From: DASSLY01 sp035689185 | GTDB lineage: Bacteria; Actinomycetota; Actinomycetes; Actinomycetales; Dermatophilaceae | Length of the DNA stretch: 49,880 bases | Assembly: GCA_035689185.1 (NCBI GenBank) | Contig: DASSLY010000026.1 | Span: 1-49,880 of the forward strand | Direction: 5' to 3' | Shown here: piece by piece, positions 36,826 through 44,866 of the stretch | Position numbering within the stretch: position 1 is the stretch's first letter | Layout of the letters: each line of letters opens with the position of its first letter | Position numbers and translations under genes: made by a program | Notes under the pieces: model-generated | The model's database searches: none | The model's input: the letters and a program-made list of their open reading frames with translations, nothing else | What the model was told of the DNA's origin: nothing

Positions 36826-36920
36826 CCTGTATGCGGTGGTCGTTGCGGTGGGTGGTCAGCTGCGGCCGGCGGCCTGTATGCGGTGGTCGTTGCGGGTGGG
36901 TGGTCAGCCGCGGCCGGCGG
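36826..36920 (-). repeat. Tandem duplication of 47-48 bp covering a gene 3' end
   Basis: The block CCTGTATGCGGTGGTCGTTG through GCGGCCGGCGG occurs at 36826-36872 and again at 36873-36920 with two small differences. The second copy contains the last codons and stop of the isomerase gene (stop at 36904-36906); the first is a non-functional ghost in the spacer. Confidence 0.9.
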
Positions 36921-37896
36921 CCTTGAGCAGGGTCTCGGCGGCGTACCGCAGGCCCTCCATCTGGTCGAGCTCCTGGTCCTCGTGCTCGATGTTGACGGCC
37001 ATGTCGGGGTCGATCGCCTCCAGTGCGGCCAGGAAGCCGGTCCACCAGTCCAGGTCGTGCCCCCGGCCCACCGCCACGAAGTCCCAGGACGGGTTCTTCG
37101 GCCAGCCGCTCAGCGTGTGCGGGCCACCCAGGCTCAGGCTCTTGGGGTCCTCGGCGGGGACGAAGGAGAACGCGTCGTCGATGGTGCCGTTCACCTTGGC
37201 GATGGGGTTGATCCGGGTGTCCTTGGCGGCCGCGTTGTAGATCAGCGAGCCCAGGGACTTGGTCGCCTCGGTCGGGTCGATGCCCTGCCAGAACAGGTGG
37301 CTGGGGTCCATCTCCGCGCCGACGTGGGTTGCGTTGATCTCGGTGGCCAGCCGTTCCATCGTCCGCGGGTTGAAGACGATGTTGCCCGGGTGCATCTCCA
37401 GGCAGACCTTGACGTCGGCGTCGGCGGCGACCTGCTGGACGTGCTTCCAGAAGGGGATGGCCACCTCGTTCCACTGGTAGTCCTGGATCCGCAGGAAGGC
37501 GCTGTGCCAGGGCAGCACGTTCCACACCGGCAGCGTCGAGGACGGCTCCGACCCGGGGGCGCCGGACATGGTCACCACTCGCTTGACCCCGAGCAGGGAT
37601 GCCAGCTCGATCGAGGTGAGGATGTCCTGGCCCTGCTTGCGGCCCTCGGGGTCAGGGTCCAGCGGGTTGCCGTTGCAGTTGAGCGCGGTGAGGGTGATGC
37701 CGGCGTCCGCGAACAAGCCCAGGTACTCCGAGCGGGCGGTCTCGCTGCTGCGCAGCTCCTCGATCGGCAGGTGTGGCGTGGGCAGGAACCCGCCGGAGTT
37801 GATCTCGGCGCTGTCCAGCCCGAGGGCGGCCAGCCGGCGCAGCGCGTCGTCGAGCGGGAGGTCGTGCAGGCAGGCGGTGTACGCACCCAGCTTCAT
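36904..37896 (-). CDS. Sugar phosphate isomerase/epimerase (xylose-isomerase-like TIM barrel)
   Basis: The protein has 330 aa, beginning MKLGAYTACLHDLPLDDAL. Metal-ligand regions of the family are visible in VCLEMHPGNIVFNP, VGAEMDPSHLFWQG and VNIEHEDQE. It also has NCNGNPLDPDPEGR in an early strand-loop. It is the first gene of a two-gene minus-strand operon with the oxidoreductase downstream. It is divergent from a LacI gene, with a perfect LacI-type operator in the 157-bp gap. It probably isomerises the product or substrate of the partner dehydrogenase; the sugar is unknown. Confidence 0.92.
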   Translation of the reverse strand: MKLGAYTACLHDLPLDDALRRLAALGLDSAEINSGGFLPTPHLPIEELRSSETARSEYLGLFADAGITLTALNCNGNPLDPDPEGRKQGQDILTSIELASLLGVKRVVTMSGAPGSEPSSTLPVWNVLPWHSAFLRIQDYQWNEVAIPFWKHVQQVAADADVKVCLEMHPGNIVFNPRTMERLATEINATHVGAEMDPSHLFWQGIDPTEATKSLGSLIYNAAAKDTRINPIAKVNGTIDDAFSFVPAEDPKSLSLGGPHTLSGWPKNPSWDFVAVGRGHDLDWWTGFLAALEAIDPDMAVNIEHEDQELDQMEGLRYAAETLLKAAGRG

Positions 37897-37942
37897 GGAG
37901 AGCCGTCCTTCGGGGAGGTGATCGAACGTGGATGTGGTCGAA

Positions 37943-37995
37943 CGTGGGGGGATCGACCGGACTAGACCGGACTACTAGACCGGTCTAGACTAGCG
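37943..37995. promoter_or_regulatory. LacI-type operator cluster
   Basis: CTAGACCGGTCTAG (37975-37988) is a perfect 14-bp palindrome with a central CG, the hallmark of LacI-family sites. Related half sites (ACTAGACCGGACT and GATCGACCGG) lie just upstream at about 37951-37973. The cluster sits between the divergent isomerase and lacI-type genes and so probably represses both. Confidence 0.75.
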
Positions 37996-38053
37996 TCCTG
38001 CCTGCCGGCCGCGGTTGTCAAGCCCCAGGCAGCGAACCGGAGGGAGAGTGTGC

Positions 38054-39097
38054 GTGACAGACCCCAGCCCCATGACGTCCTCGCCTCCGACGATGAAGGA
38101 CGTCGCATCTGCCGCGGGCGTCTCCAAGGCCCTCGTCTCGATCGTGTTCCGGGGTGCGCCGGGGGCGAGCGAGGCGACGCGGGAGCACGTGTTCAAGGTG
38201 GCCGCGGACCTCGGGTACCGGGCGAACCGGACTGCCAGCCTGTTGAAGCTTCGCCGCACCAAGCACCTCGGGGTGACGATGCAGGTGCGCAGCTCCTTCC
38301 ACGCCGAGCTGGTGGAGGCGATCCAGGAGGCCGCCGACGACGCGGGCTACAAGATCGTGCTCAGCACGGTCACGCCGACCCACGACGAGCAGCGGGCGGT
38401 CGAGACGCTGCTGGAGTTCCGCTGCGAGTCGTTGATCTTGCTCGGTTCGGGACTGCCCGGCCCGTCCCTGGACGCGCTGGCGCGGACGTTGCCGGTGGTG
38501 CTGGTCGGGCGCCGGGCGGGGCTGGCCACCCTCGACGTCGTCCGCAGCGCCGACGACGTCGGCCAGCAGCGGGCGGTGGACCACCTGGTGCAGCAGGGCC
38601 ACACCAGGATCGCCCACGTCGACGGCGGGCGCGGGGTCATCTCCGCCGACCGACGGCGCGGCTACCGCACGGCCATGCGGCGACACCGGCTGGGCCCCCA
38701 GGCGGTCATCCTCCCGGGCGGCCCGACCGAGCAGGACGGCTGGCAGGCGGCCGGCGAGCTGCTCGGCCTCGACCCGGTGCCCACGGCCGTGACCGCGTTC
38801 AACGACCAGTGCGCGCTCGGGGTGATCAGTCGGCTGAGCACGGTGGGCTGGTCGGTGCCGGCGGACTTTTCGGTGACCGGGTACGACGACGCGCCGTTCG
38901 CGCGGCTCGCGACCGTGGACCTCACCACGGTCAGCCAGGACGCCGCGGCGCAGTCGCGGCGGGCCGTGCGCGCCGCGGTGGAGCGGCTAGAGGGCCTGCG
39001 CGAGCAGCCGGACGAGACCGTGCTGATGCCCCGGCTGGTGGTGCGCGGCACGACCGGCCCGGCGCCGACGAGCGCGCGAGGCGCTAGAGCGCGGTGA
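38054..39097 (+). CDS. LacI-family transcriptional regulator
   Basis: The protein has 347 aa from the GTG at 38054 (GGGAG 7 nt upstream; a GTG at 38048 is an alternative). The N-terminal HTH is MKDVASAAGVSKALVSIVF with the hinge region ADLGYRANRTAS. The C-terminal sugar-binding domain includes RGVISADRRRGYRTAM and FSVTGYDDAPFARLATVDLTT. It is divergent from the isomerase/dehydrogenase pair and adjacent to a perfect CG-centred operator. Its last 14 bp overlap the convergent oxidoreductase gene. Confidence 0.94.
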   Translation: MTDPSPMTSSPPTMKDVASAAGVSKALVSIVFRGAPGASEATREHVFKVAADLGYRANRTASLLKLRRTKHLGVTMQVRSSFHAELVEAIQEAADDAGYKIVLSTVTPTHDEQRAVETLLEFRCESLILLGSGLPGPSLDALARTLPVVLVGRRAGLATLDVVRSADDVGQQRAVDHLVQQGHTRIAHVDGGRGVISADRRRGYRTAMRRHRLGPQAVILPGGPTEQDGWQAAGELLGLDPVPTAVTAFNDQCALGVISRLSTVGWSVPADFSVTGYDDAPFARLATVDLTTVSQDAAAQSRRAVRAAVERLEGLREQPDETVLMPRLVVRGTTGPAPTSARGARAR

Positions 39098-40097
39098 CCG
39101 GCCGCACCGGCAGCCCGGCGGCCCCGAACGCGGCGTCGACCAGCGCCATCTGGACCACGGCGTCGTCGGCGCCGATCGGCAGCGGCGCCCCGCCGCGGAC
39201 CCGCGCGGCGAAGGCGGCGAGCTGGTAGGTGTAGGTCGACGTCGGCCCGAAGCTCTCGGCGAACGACCCGGTGCGGGTGGCCACGATCAGGGCCCGGTCA
39301 CCGGTGGGGCCCAGCAGCGTCGGCGTCTCGATCCGTCCGGCGGAACCCAGCACGGTGAGCCGGAAGCGGTAGTCGCTGTCCAGCATGCTGCAGCGGGCCG
39401 AAGCCGTGACGCCGGAAGGGTATTCCAGGTCCACGTCGAGCCACTCGTCCACCCCTGTGCCGTCGCGGTCACCGCCGCGGGCGCCCACCAGCCGCGGCTC
39501 GCCACCGGCGAAGCGGCCCAGCATCCGGGCCGCGTGCAGGCTGTAGCAGCCGAGGTCCATCATCGCCCCGCCCGCCAGCGCAAGCGACCAGCGCGGGTCC
39601 CCGGGCGGCGGCGGGGCCATCGACAAGGACACCTCGACGTGGCGCAGCTGCCCGATTGCACCGTCGCCCAGCAGCTCGAAGACCCGGCGCATCAGCGGGT
39701 GGAACAGGTAGTGGAACCCCTCCAGGAACACCACTCCGGCAACGTCGACCGCGTCGCGTACTGCGGCCGCCTCGGTTGCGTTGCTGGCCGAAGGCTTCTC
39801 GGTGAGCACGTGCTTGCCGGCACGGACAGAGCGAAGGTTCCACGGCGCGTGCAGCCCGTTGGGCAGCGGGTTGTAGACCGCCTCGACCTCGGGGTCGGCG
39901 ACCAGCTCCTCGTAGGAGGAGAGCACGCGTTCGACCCCATGCTCGCCGGCGAACGCCTTGGCGCGCTCGGTGTCCCGGGCGGCGACAGCGACCAGTCGGG
40001 CTCCCGTGGCGTGCGCCGGGGCGACGATCGCGCTCGGCGCGATCCGGGCGGCCCCCAGGATGCCGAGGCGAAGCGGTTCTTCGGTGCGCGCAGCCAT
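39084..40097 (-). CDS. Gfo/Idh/MocA family oxidoreductase
   Basis: The protein has 337 aa from the ATG at 40097. The Rossmann motif is GILGAARIAPSAIVAP. The catalytic motif is TEKPSASNATEA, with FHYLFHPLMRR downstream, the xylose/dihydrodiol dehydrogenase-like branch. It starts 5 nt after the stop of the phytanoyl-CoA dioxygenase-like gene, so the two form an operon. The frame remains open upstream, but that part is antisense to nothing recognisable and overlaps the dioxygenase gene in another frame. Substrate unknown. Confidence 0.92.
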   Translation of the reverse strand: MAARTEEPLRLGILGAARIAPSAIVAPAHATGARLVAVAARDTERAKAFAGEHGVERVLSSYEELVADPEVEAVYNPLPNGLHAPWNLRSVRAGKHVLTEKPSASNATEAAAVRDAVDVAGVVFLEGFHYLFHPLMRRVFELLGDGAIGQLRHVEVSLSMAPPPPGDPRWSLALAGGAMMDLGCYSLHAARMLGRFAGGEPRLVGARGGDRDGTGVDEWLDVDLEYPSGVTASARCSMLDSDYRFRLTVLGSAGRIETPTLLGPTGDRALIVATRTGSFAESFGPTSTYTYQLAAFAARVRGGAPLPIGADDAVVQMALVDAAFGAAGLPVRPVTAL

Positions 40098-40102
40098 CCA
40101 GC

Positions 40103-41272
40103 TCAGTCCTGCGTATGCCGCTTGGCCGCGTGCGTCGCAAGCTCCTTGGCCAGCTCGGCGACGGGCAGCGCGGAGGCGAGCGCCCGGCATACCAGCCCTG
40201 CCTGGGTCTCCGGCGCGAGCCCGTCGACCGGCTGGTCGCGGTCCAGGTTCGTCGGGAAGGAGTAGCCCTCGCTGGAGGCGGCGACCACGTTGGCCAGCCA
40301 GCGGTCGGACGCCCCAGCGGCCTTGCGGCGCAACAGGGTCGGGTAAAGCGCCAGGCTCATCCGCTCGCGGTCCGTGGCCTCCATCGCGCGGCCGAACGCG
40401 GAGGACACCTGCAGCAGGTTGGCCATCCGGAGGACGTCGGTGGAGTGGTTGCTGCCTGCCGCGTGGAACAGGGCCGGGTTGAAGAAGACGGCGTCGCCCT
40501 TGGCGAGCGGCAGCTGCACGTGGTGGTCGACGAAGTGCTCGTGGAACTCCGGCTTGCGCCAAGCCAGGTAGCCCAGCTCGTACTTCTGCGAGTGGGGCAG
40601 GTAGAGCGTGGGGCCGCTGACGACGGGCATGTCCACGTGGGCGACGGCACCCTGCAGCGTCAGCACCGGCGAGAGGCGGTGCACGTGCGCGGGGTACTGC
40701 TCGGCGATCTCGTTGCTCTGGAAACCCAGGTGGTAGTCGCGGTGCACGGTCTGGCCGGCGCCGCCGGGGTTGACCACGTTGACCTGGCTGGTGACCTGGT
40801 ATCCCGGGCCGAGCCACGCGGCGCAGACCAGGGCGATGATGTCGTTGGCGTAGTAGTCGGCGAACACCTCCGGGTCGGCCACCGCCAGCTTCTCGTGCGC
40901 GGCCCAGACCCGGTCGTTCGCACCGGGCTTGGCGAAGTGGTCGCCGGCCACGCTGCCCGAGGCCCGCTGGTCGGCGATCATCTCGGTGAACGCGGCGGTG
41001 CACCGGTCGACCACGGACAGGTCATCGAAGGCCCCCTGCAGGACCACGATCCCCGGCCCGTCGGACAGGGCACGGGCGAGCTCGGCCTGCACCTCGCGGC
41101 GGCCGTCGTCGGCCGCCGCACGCCGGAGCAGCCGGGCCGAGTGGTAGCGCAACACCCCGCTCTGGACCCCGTCGGCCAGCGGGTAGTCGGCCTGGTCGGT
41201 GCCGTCGGCCAGGACGTCGAGCAGGTCCTCGATGCGCGCGTCCCGTTCCCTGAGCCAGACCTGTCGCGTCAT
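40103..41272 (-). CDS. Phytanoyl-CoA dioxygenase family protein (Fe(II)/2-oxoglutarate oxygenase)
   Basis: The protein has 389 aa. The Fe-binding triad is visible as HRDYH (His177, Asp179) and LFHAAGSNHS (His270), with Arg282 in place for 2-oxoglutarate. The central jelly-roll region contains GPTLYLPHSQKYELG. Members hydroxylate small molecules, including natural-product and sugar-type substrates. It is paired with a Gfo/Idh oxidoreductase downstream and divergent from a LacI regulator, suggesting a substrate-induced catabolic or modification step. The substrate is unknown. Confidence 0.92.
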   Translation of the reverse strand: MTRQVWLRERDARIEDLLDVLADGTDQADYPLADGVQSGVLRYHSARLLRRAAADDGRREVQAELARALSDGPGIVVLQGAFDDLSVVDRCTAAFTEMIADQRASGSVAGDHFAKPGANDRVWAAHEKLAVADPEVFADYYANDIIALVCAAWLGPGYQVTSQVNVVNPGGAGQTVHRDYHLGFQSNEIAEQYPAHVHRLSPVLTLQGAVAHVDMPVVSGPTLYLPHSQKYELGYLAWRKPEFHEHFVDHHVQLPLAKGDAVFFNPALFHAAGSNHSTDVLRMANLLQVSSAFGRAMEATDRERMSLALYPTLLRRKAAGASDRWLANVVAASSEGYSFPTNLDRDQPVDGLAPETQAGLVCRALASALPVAELAKELATHAAKRHTQD

Positions 41273-41386
41273 CGGTCCATCCCATCGGTATGCGGTGTGG
41301 TGCGGTTAGGTCTCCATCCTGGGCGAGTCGGGCTGCCGCCGGTAGGGCTAGAATCCCTCAAGAACGCCTCAGTTTGGAGGAGGGCG
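41273..41386 (+). promoter_or_regulatory. Divergent promoter region, dioxygenase / LacI
   Basis: A 114-bp gap. TAGAAT at 41349-41354 fits a -10 for the plus-strand regulator gene; the -35 is poor. GGAGGAGGG precedes the ATG at 41387. No clear CG-centred palindrome was found. Confidence 0.4.
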
Positions 41387-42436
41387 ATGGCTCGGGCGCA
41401 CCGCGTGCGGGACATCGCGGTGCAGGCCGGGCTGAGCGAGGCCACGGTGGACCGGGTGCTGCACGACCGGGTCAACGTCAGCCCGCGAGCGCGTCGTCAG
41501 GTGGAGCAGGCGGTGTCCGAGCTGGAGCGACAGCGCTCCCAGCTGCTGTTGACGGGGCGCACCTTCCTGCTGGACCTGGTGATGCAGGCGCCGGACCGGT
41601 TCACCGCCGCGGTGCGCTCCGCCCTGGAGGCGGAGCTGCCGGGGCTTCGTCCGGCGATAGTCCGGTCGCGGTTCCACTTCCGCGAGCAGGCCCCGCCGGG
41701 CGAGCTGATCGCCGCCATGCACCGGGCCGTCGCCCGCGGCTCGGACGGCATCGTGCTCAAGGCGCCGGACCTGCCGGAGATCGCCGCCGCGGTGGACTCC
41801 GTCGTGGGTCGAGGCGTTCCCGTGGTCACCCTGGTCACCGACGTGTCGCGGTGCCGGCGCGCGGCATACGTGGGCATCGACAACGTGGCTGCCGGGCAGA
41901 CGGCCGCCTACCTGGTCAGCCAGTGGCTGCGGCACACAGTGGGGGACGTCCTGGTCGCGGTGAGCCGCGGTTCGTTCCGGGGCGAGGACGAACGGGAACG
42001 AGGGTTCCGCGAGGCGCTGGCAAGCACCGATCCGGAGCGAGCCCTGGTGGCGGTCACCGACACCGACGGGCTCGACGCCTCGATGCGCGGGGCGGTTGCG
42101 CCTGCGCTGGAGGCGAACCGGCGGGTATGCGCGGTCTACTCGATCGGCGGCGGAAACGGGGGCATCGTCGAGGCGTTCGCCGCGGTGGGCCGCACCTGCG
42201 AGGTGTTCGTCGCGCACGACCTGGACAGCGACAACATCCGGCTGCTGCGCGAGGGGAAGCTGTCGGCCGTGCTGCACCACGACCTCGGGCTGGACCTGCG
42301 CCGGGTGTGCCAGGCGGTGATGCAGGCGCACGGGGCCCTTCCCGGAGCGCCGCAGTCGCTGCCGTCGTCGATTCAGGTTGTGACACCGGCGAACCTGCCT
42401 TCGCGGATGCCGTTCGGGGTCGGTCCGGTCAGCTGA
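41387..42436 (+). CDS. LacI-family transcriptional regulator with periplasmic-binding-like domain
   Basis: The protein has 349 aa from the ATG at 41387. The HTH VRDIAVQAGLSEATVDRVLHD is a slightly atypical LacI headpiece (DRVL instead of the common SRVL), followed by RARRQVEQAVSELER. The effector domain has AYVGIDNVAAGQTAAYLV and VFVAHDLDSDNIRLLREG, resembling ribose/inositol-type binding folds. It is divergent from the dioxygenase/dehydrogenase pair, its likely target. Its end overlaps the convergent MATE gene by 8 bp. Confidence 0.92.
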   Translation: MARAHRVRDIAVQAGLSEATVDRVLHDRVNVSPRARRQVEQAVSELERQRSQLLLTGRTFLLDLVMQAPDRFTAAVRSALEAELPGLRPAIVRSRFHFREQAPPGELIAAMHRAVARGSDGIVLKAPDLPEIAAAVDSVVGRGVPVVTLVTDVSRCRRAAYVGIDNVAAGQTAAYLVSQWLRHTVGDVLVAVSRGSFRGEDERERGFREALASTDPERALVAVTDTDGLDASMRGAVAPALEANRRVCAVYSIGGGNGGIVEAFAAVGRTCEVFVAHDLDSDNIRLLREGKLSAVLHHDLGLDLRRVCQAVMQAHGALPGAPQSLPSSIQVVTPANLPSRMPFGVGPVS

Positions 42437-43745
42437 GGGTGCCGGTGACCAGCCAGCCGTCGCCGCGGGCCCGCCAGCCCAGGGCCACCGCGCGGACCGC
42501 CATGAACCCGGTGAACGCCAGCCACAGTTGCGGCAGCGACGTGGCGAACTCGCGGGCCCACGCCACCATGGGCAGGTACGCGGCGAGGACGACGGTCTGC
42601 GCACCGGCCAGCCACCGACCGTCGCCGGCGCCGATGAGGACCCCGTCCAGGACGAACACGTAGCCGGACAGGGGCTGCCCTATCGCCACGACCACCAGCC
42701 CCGCCGCCAGTGCCGCTTGCACCGCGGGATCACCGGTGAACAGCGGCGGCAGCAGCCGGTGCACGAGCAGCAGCAGGACGCCCAGGACCACGCCGGCGCC
42801 CACGCCCCAGCGGACCATGAGCGACGTGGCGGACCGGGCCGTGGCGACGTCGTTGCCGCCGAGCGCGTGCCCGGTGAGTGCCTGAGCGGCGCTCGCGAGC
42901 GCGTCGAGAGCGAACGCGAGGAACGACCAGACGGTGGCGGACACCTGGTAGGCGGCCAGCGGCACGTCGCCGAGCCCGGCGGCCGCCCACGTGGTGAGCA
43001 GCAGCACCGCCCGCAGCGCAAGAGTGCGGACCAGCAGCGGGATGCCGCCGACCGCCGCGGTGAGCACGCCCGCCGAGTGCGGGCGCAGCGGTGCGCCCAG
43101 CCACCGGGCCTTCCGGGCGACGACGGCGAACAGCCCTGCCGCCATGACGCTTTGGGCCAGCACCGTCCCCAGCGCCGACCCGGCGATGCCGAGACGCAGG
43201 CCGTAGACCAGGAACAGGTTCAGCCCGATGTTGGCCCCGAACCCGAGCACAGCGGCGACCAACGGGGTCCTGGTGTCCTGCAGGCCGCGCAGCACGCCGG
43301 TCGCGGCCAGCACCACCAGCATGCCGGGGACGCCCGCGGCGGAGATGCGCAGGTAGGTGGTGGCCTGGTCCAGGACCCCGGCGGAGGCGCCGAGGACGCG
43401 GCCGATCGGCTCGGCGGCCACCGCGACTGCCACGCCGGTGGCGGTGCCCAGCAGCACGGCCAGCCACACCCCGTCGATCCCGGCGGCCACCGCGCCGCGG
43501 GTGTCGCCGGCACCGGTGCGGCGGGCGACGACGGCGGTGGTGCCGTAGGCGAGGAAGACGAAGACGTTCGCCGCGGTGACCAGGCCCGCGCTGGCGATGC
43601 CCAGCCCGGCCAGCGAGGCGGTGCCCAGGTGCCCGACGATCGCGCTGTCAGCCAGCAGGAACAGCGGTTCGGCGACCAGCGCGAGGAACGCGGGGACCGC
43701 CAGCCGCAGCACCGCCCGCCGGTCTGACTGACGATGCCCGGGCAC
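42429..43745 (-). CDS. MATE family efflux transporter (DinF-like)
   Basis: The protein has 438 aa from a GTG at 43745 with twelve hydrophobic segments in two similar halves. The N-terminal half holds LADSAIVGHLGTASLAGLGI and the second half holds DVPLAAYQVSATVWSFLAFA, the usual MATE pattern. It exports small cationic or drug-like compounds in exchange for Na+ or H+. A MATE gene between rplI and dnaB is common in Streptomyces and other actinobacteria, so this marks the return of the conserved backbone. Confidence 0.94.
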   Translation of the reverse strand: MPGHRQSDRRAVLRLAVPAFLALVAEPLFLLADSAIVGHLGTASLAGLGIASAGLVTAANVFVFLAYGTTAVVARRTGAGDTRGAVAAGIDGVWLAVLLGTATGVAVAVAAEPIGRVLGASAGVLDQATTYLRISAAGVPGMLVVLAATGVLRGLQDTRTPLVAAVLGFGANIGLNLFLVYGLRLGIAGSALGTVLAQSVMAAGLFAVVARKARWLGAPLRPHSAGVLTAAVGGIPLLVRTLALRAVLLLTTWAAAGLGDVPLAAYQVSATVWSFLAFALDALASAAQALTGHALGGNDVATARSATSLMVRWGVGAGVVLGVLLLLVHRLLPPLFTGDPAVQAALAAGLVVVAIGQPLSGYVFVLDGVLIGAGDGRWLAGAQTVVLAAYLPMVAWAREFATSLPQLWLAFTGFMAVRAVALGWRARGDGWLVTGTLS

Positions 43746-43795
43746 GCGTCACATTGTGGCAATGCCTCCCCGCGCCGGGCGGCGCGTACCGGCGG

Positions 43796-44497
43796 TCAGG
43801 CCAGGTGCTTCAGCGCCTCCCGCCGTGACAGCGGCGCCATGGCGCCGCCGTACCCGGCCACCACTTCGCGCACCCACTGCGCGGGCGCCTCGCCGGCGTG
43901 CGCGTATTGGCGCAGCGCCCAGCCGATCGCCTTGGCGATGAAGAACTCCCGGCTCGCCAGGTTGGGTTCGATGCAGTCCAGCAGCAGGTCGCGGTCGGTC
44001 TGTGCCTTGGACTGCAGCTGGCTGAGGATGGCCGTGCGCCGCACCCAGAGATTCTCCTCGCGGGCCCACCGACTCATCCGGACGCGCTCCCGGGCGGGGT
44101 CGGCGCGCAGGATCGGGCCGATCCGCCGGCTGGCGATGGTGTCGACGTAGTCCCACCAGGCGCCGGTCTCGACCATGTGCCGGTAGAGCGGCAGGGCCCG
44201 GGCATCCTGGAATCCCCTGTACGCGCGGTGCCCGGCCAGGGCGATCGCGGCATACCGCTCTTCTCGGTATGCCGCGCCGTCCCACAGCGCCAGCACGGTC
44301 GCCGCCCACTCCGCCCTGGTCTGCAGCCGCAAGGCCGGGTCGGTCAGGATCGGACGCAGCGTCGCGGTCAGCACCGGTGCCGTGATCCCCCGGAACGGCA
44401 TCGCGCTCTTCATGTACGCCTGCTGCCCGGCCGCCCGGGCGGGGTCGGCCGCGCCGGCCAGCGCACGGCATACGGCATCGACCAGCGGTTGGCGCAC
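43796..44497 (-). CDS. DNA alkylation repair protein (AlkD-like HEAT-repeat glycosylase)
   Basis: The protein has 233 aa from the GTG at 44497. It has a helical, HEAT-like repeat composition. ETGAWWDYVDTIASRRIG is the family's W-D-x-V-D motif around the catalytic Asp, followed by SRWAREENLWVRRTAIL and EPNLASREFFIAKAIGWALR. Such enzymes excise or bind alkylated purines. The frame is open for another 2.4 kb upstream, but that is antisense to dnaB and not protein-like. A GGCATACCG inverted pair lies inside the gene at 44247-44275. Confidence 0.92.
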   Translation of the reverse strand: MRQPLVDAVCRALAGAADPARAAGQQAYMKSAMPFRGITAPVLTATLRPILTDPALRLQTRAEWAATVLALWDGAAYREERYAAIALAGHRAYRGFQDARALPLYRHMVETGAWWDYVDTIASRRIGPILRADPARERVRMSRWAREENLWVRRTAILSQLQSKAQTDRDLLLDCIEPNLASREFFIAKAIGWALRQYAHAGEAPAQWVREVVAGYGGAMAPLSRREALKHLA

Positions 44498-44866
44498 GGC
44501 AGCGATCGTAGGGCCGTCCCTGGCCGTCCCTGTGGACAAGATTCCTGGCAGGAATGTTTCCTGCACAGCCGGTGCATGGTGCCCACCCAGGTCAACAGCG
44601 GTGCGGCGGAGGTTCCCGCGGGTTGTCCCCAGTCGCGCCCCCAGGCTGTGCACCATGGCCGTCCCGGTTACGCACACATTGTCCCCAGGAGGTGCACAGC
44701 GGGCGGTTGAGCGGGCTGCGGCGGCGGCATACGGTGCGGTGTTCCACCTTTGGCCACCGGCAGCGCGGGTCTGTCGGTAGCTGGTGATGGACTGCTGAGT
44801 GAACTGGTGTTCGAGGTGCCCGTTCGAGGTGCTCGGACCCGACGACGGCGACGGAAGGGGGCACGA
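44498..44866. promoter_or_regulatory. Upstream region of dnaB with DnaA-box-like sites
   Basis: A 369-bp gap without a gene. TGTGGACAA (44531-44539) is the complement of the perfect DnaA box TTGTCCACA. TTGTCCCCA occurs at 44623-44631 and 44679-44687, one mismatch each. ATTCCTGGCAGGAAT (44541-44555) and CAGGAATGTTTCCTG (44549-44563) are overlapping inverted repeats. GGTGCATGG and its near-complement around GTGCACCATGG (44571-44579 and 44648-44658) form a further pair. No strong sigma-A promoter was recognised. Confidence 0.55.

Noticed and set aside
35803..37965. 720-codon plus-strand frame across the isomerase and oxidoreductase genes
   Set aside because: It is antisense to two well-supported genes and rich in Val/Gly/Asp/Arg, typical of shadow frames.
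44531..44687. Chromosomal origin of replication
   Set aside because: Only three DnaA-like sites and no neighbouring dnaA, dnaN or AT-rich unwinding region.
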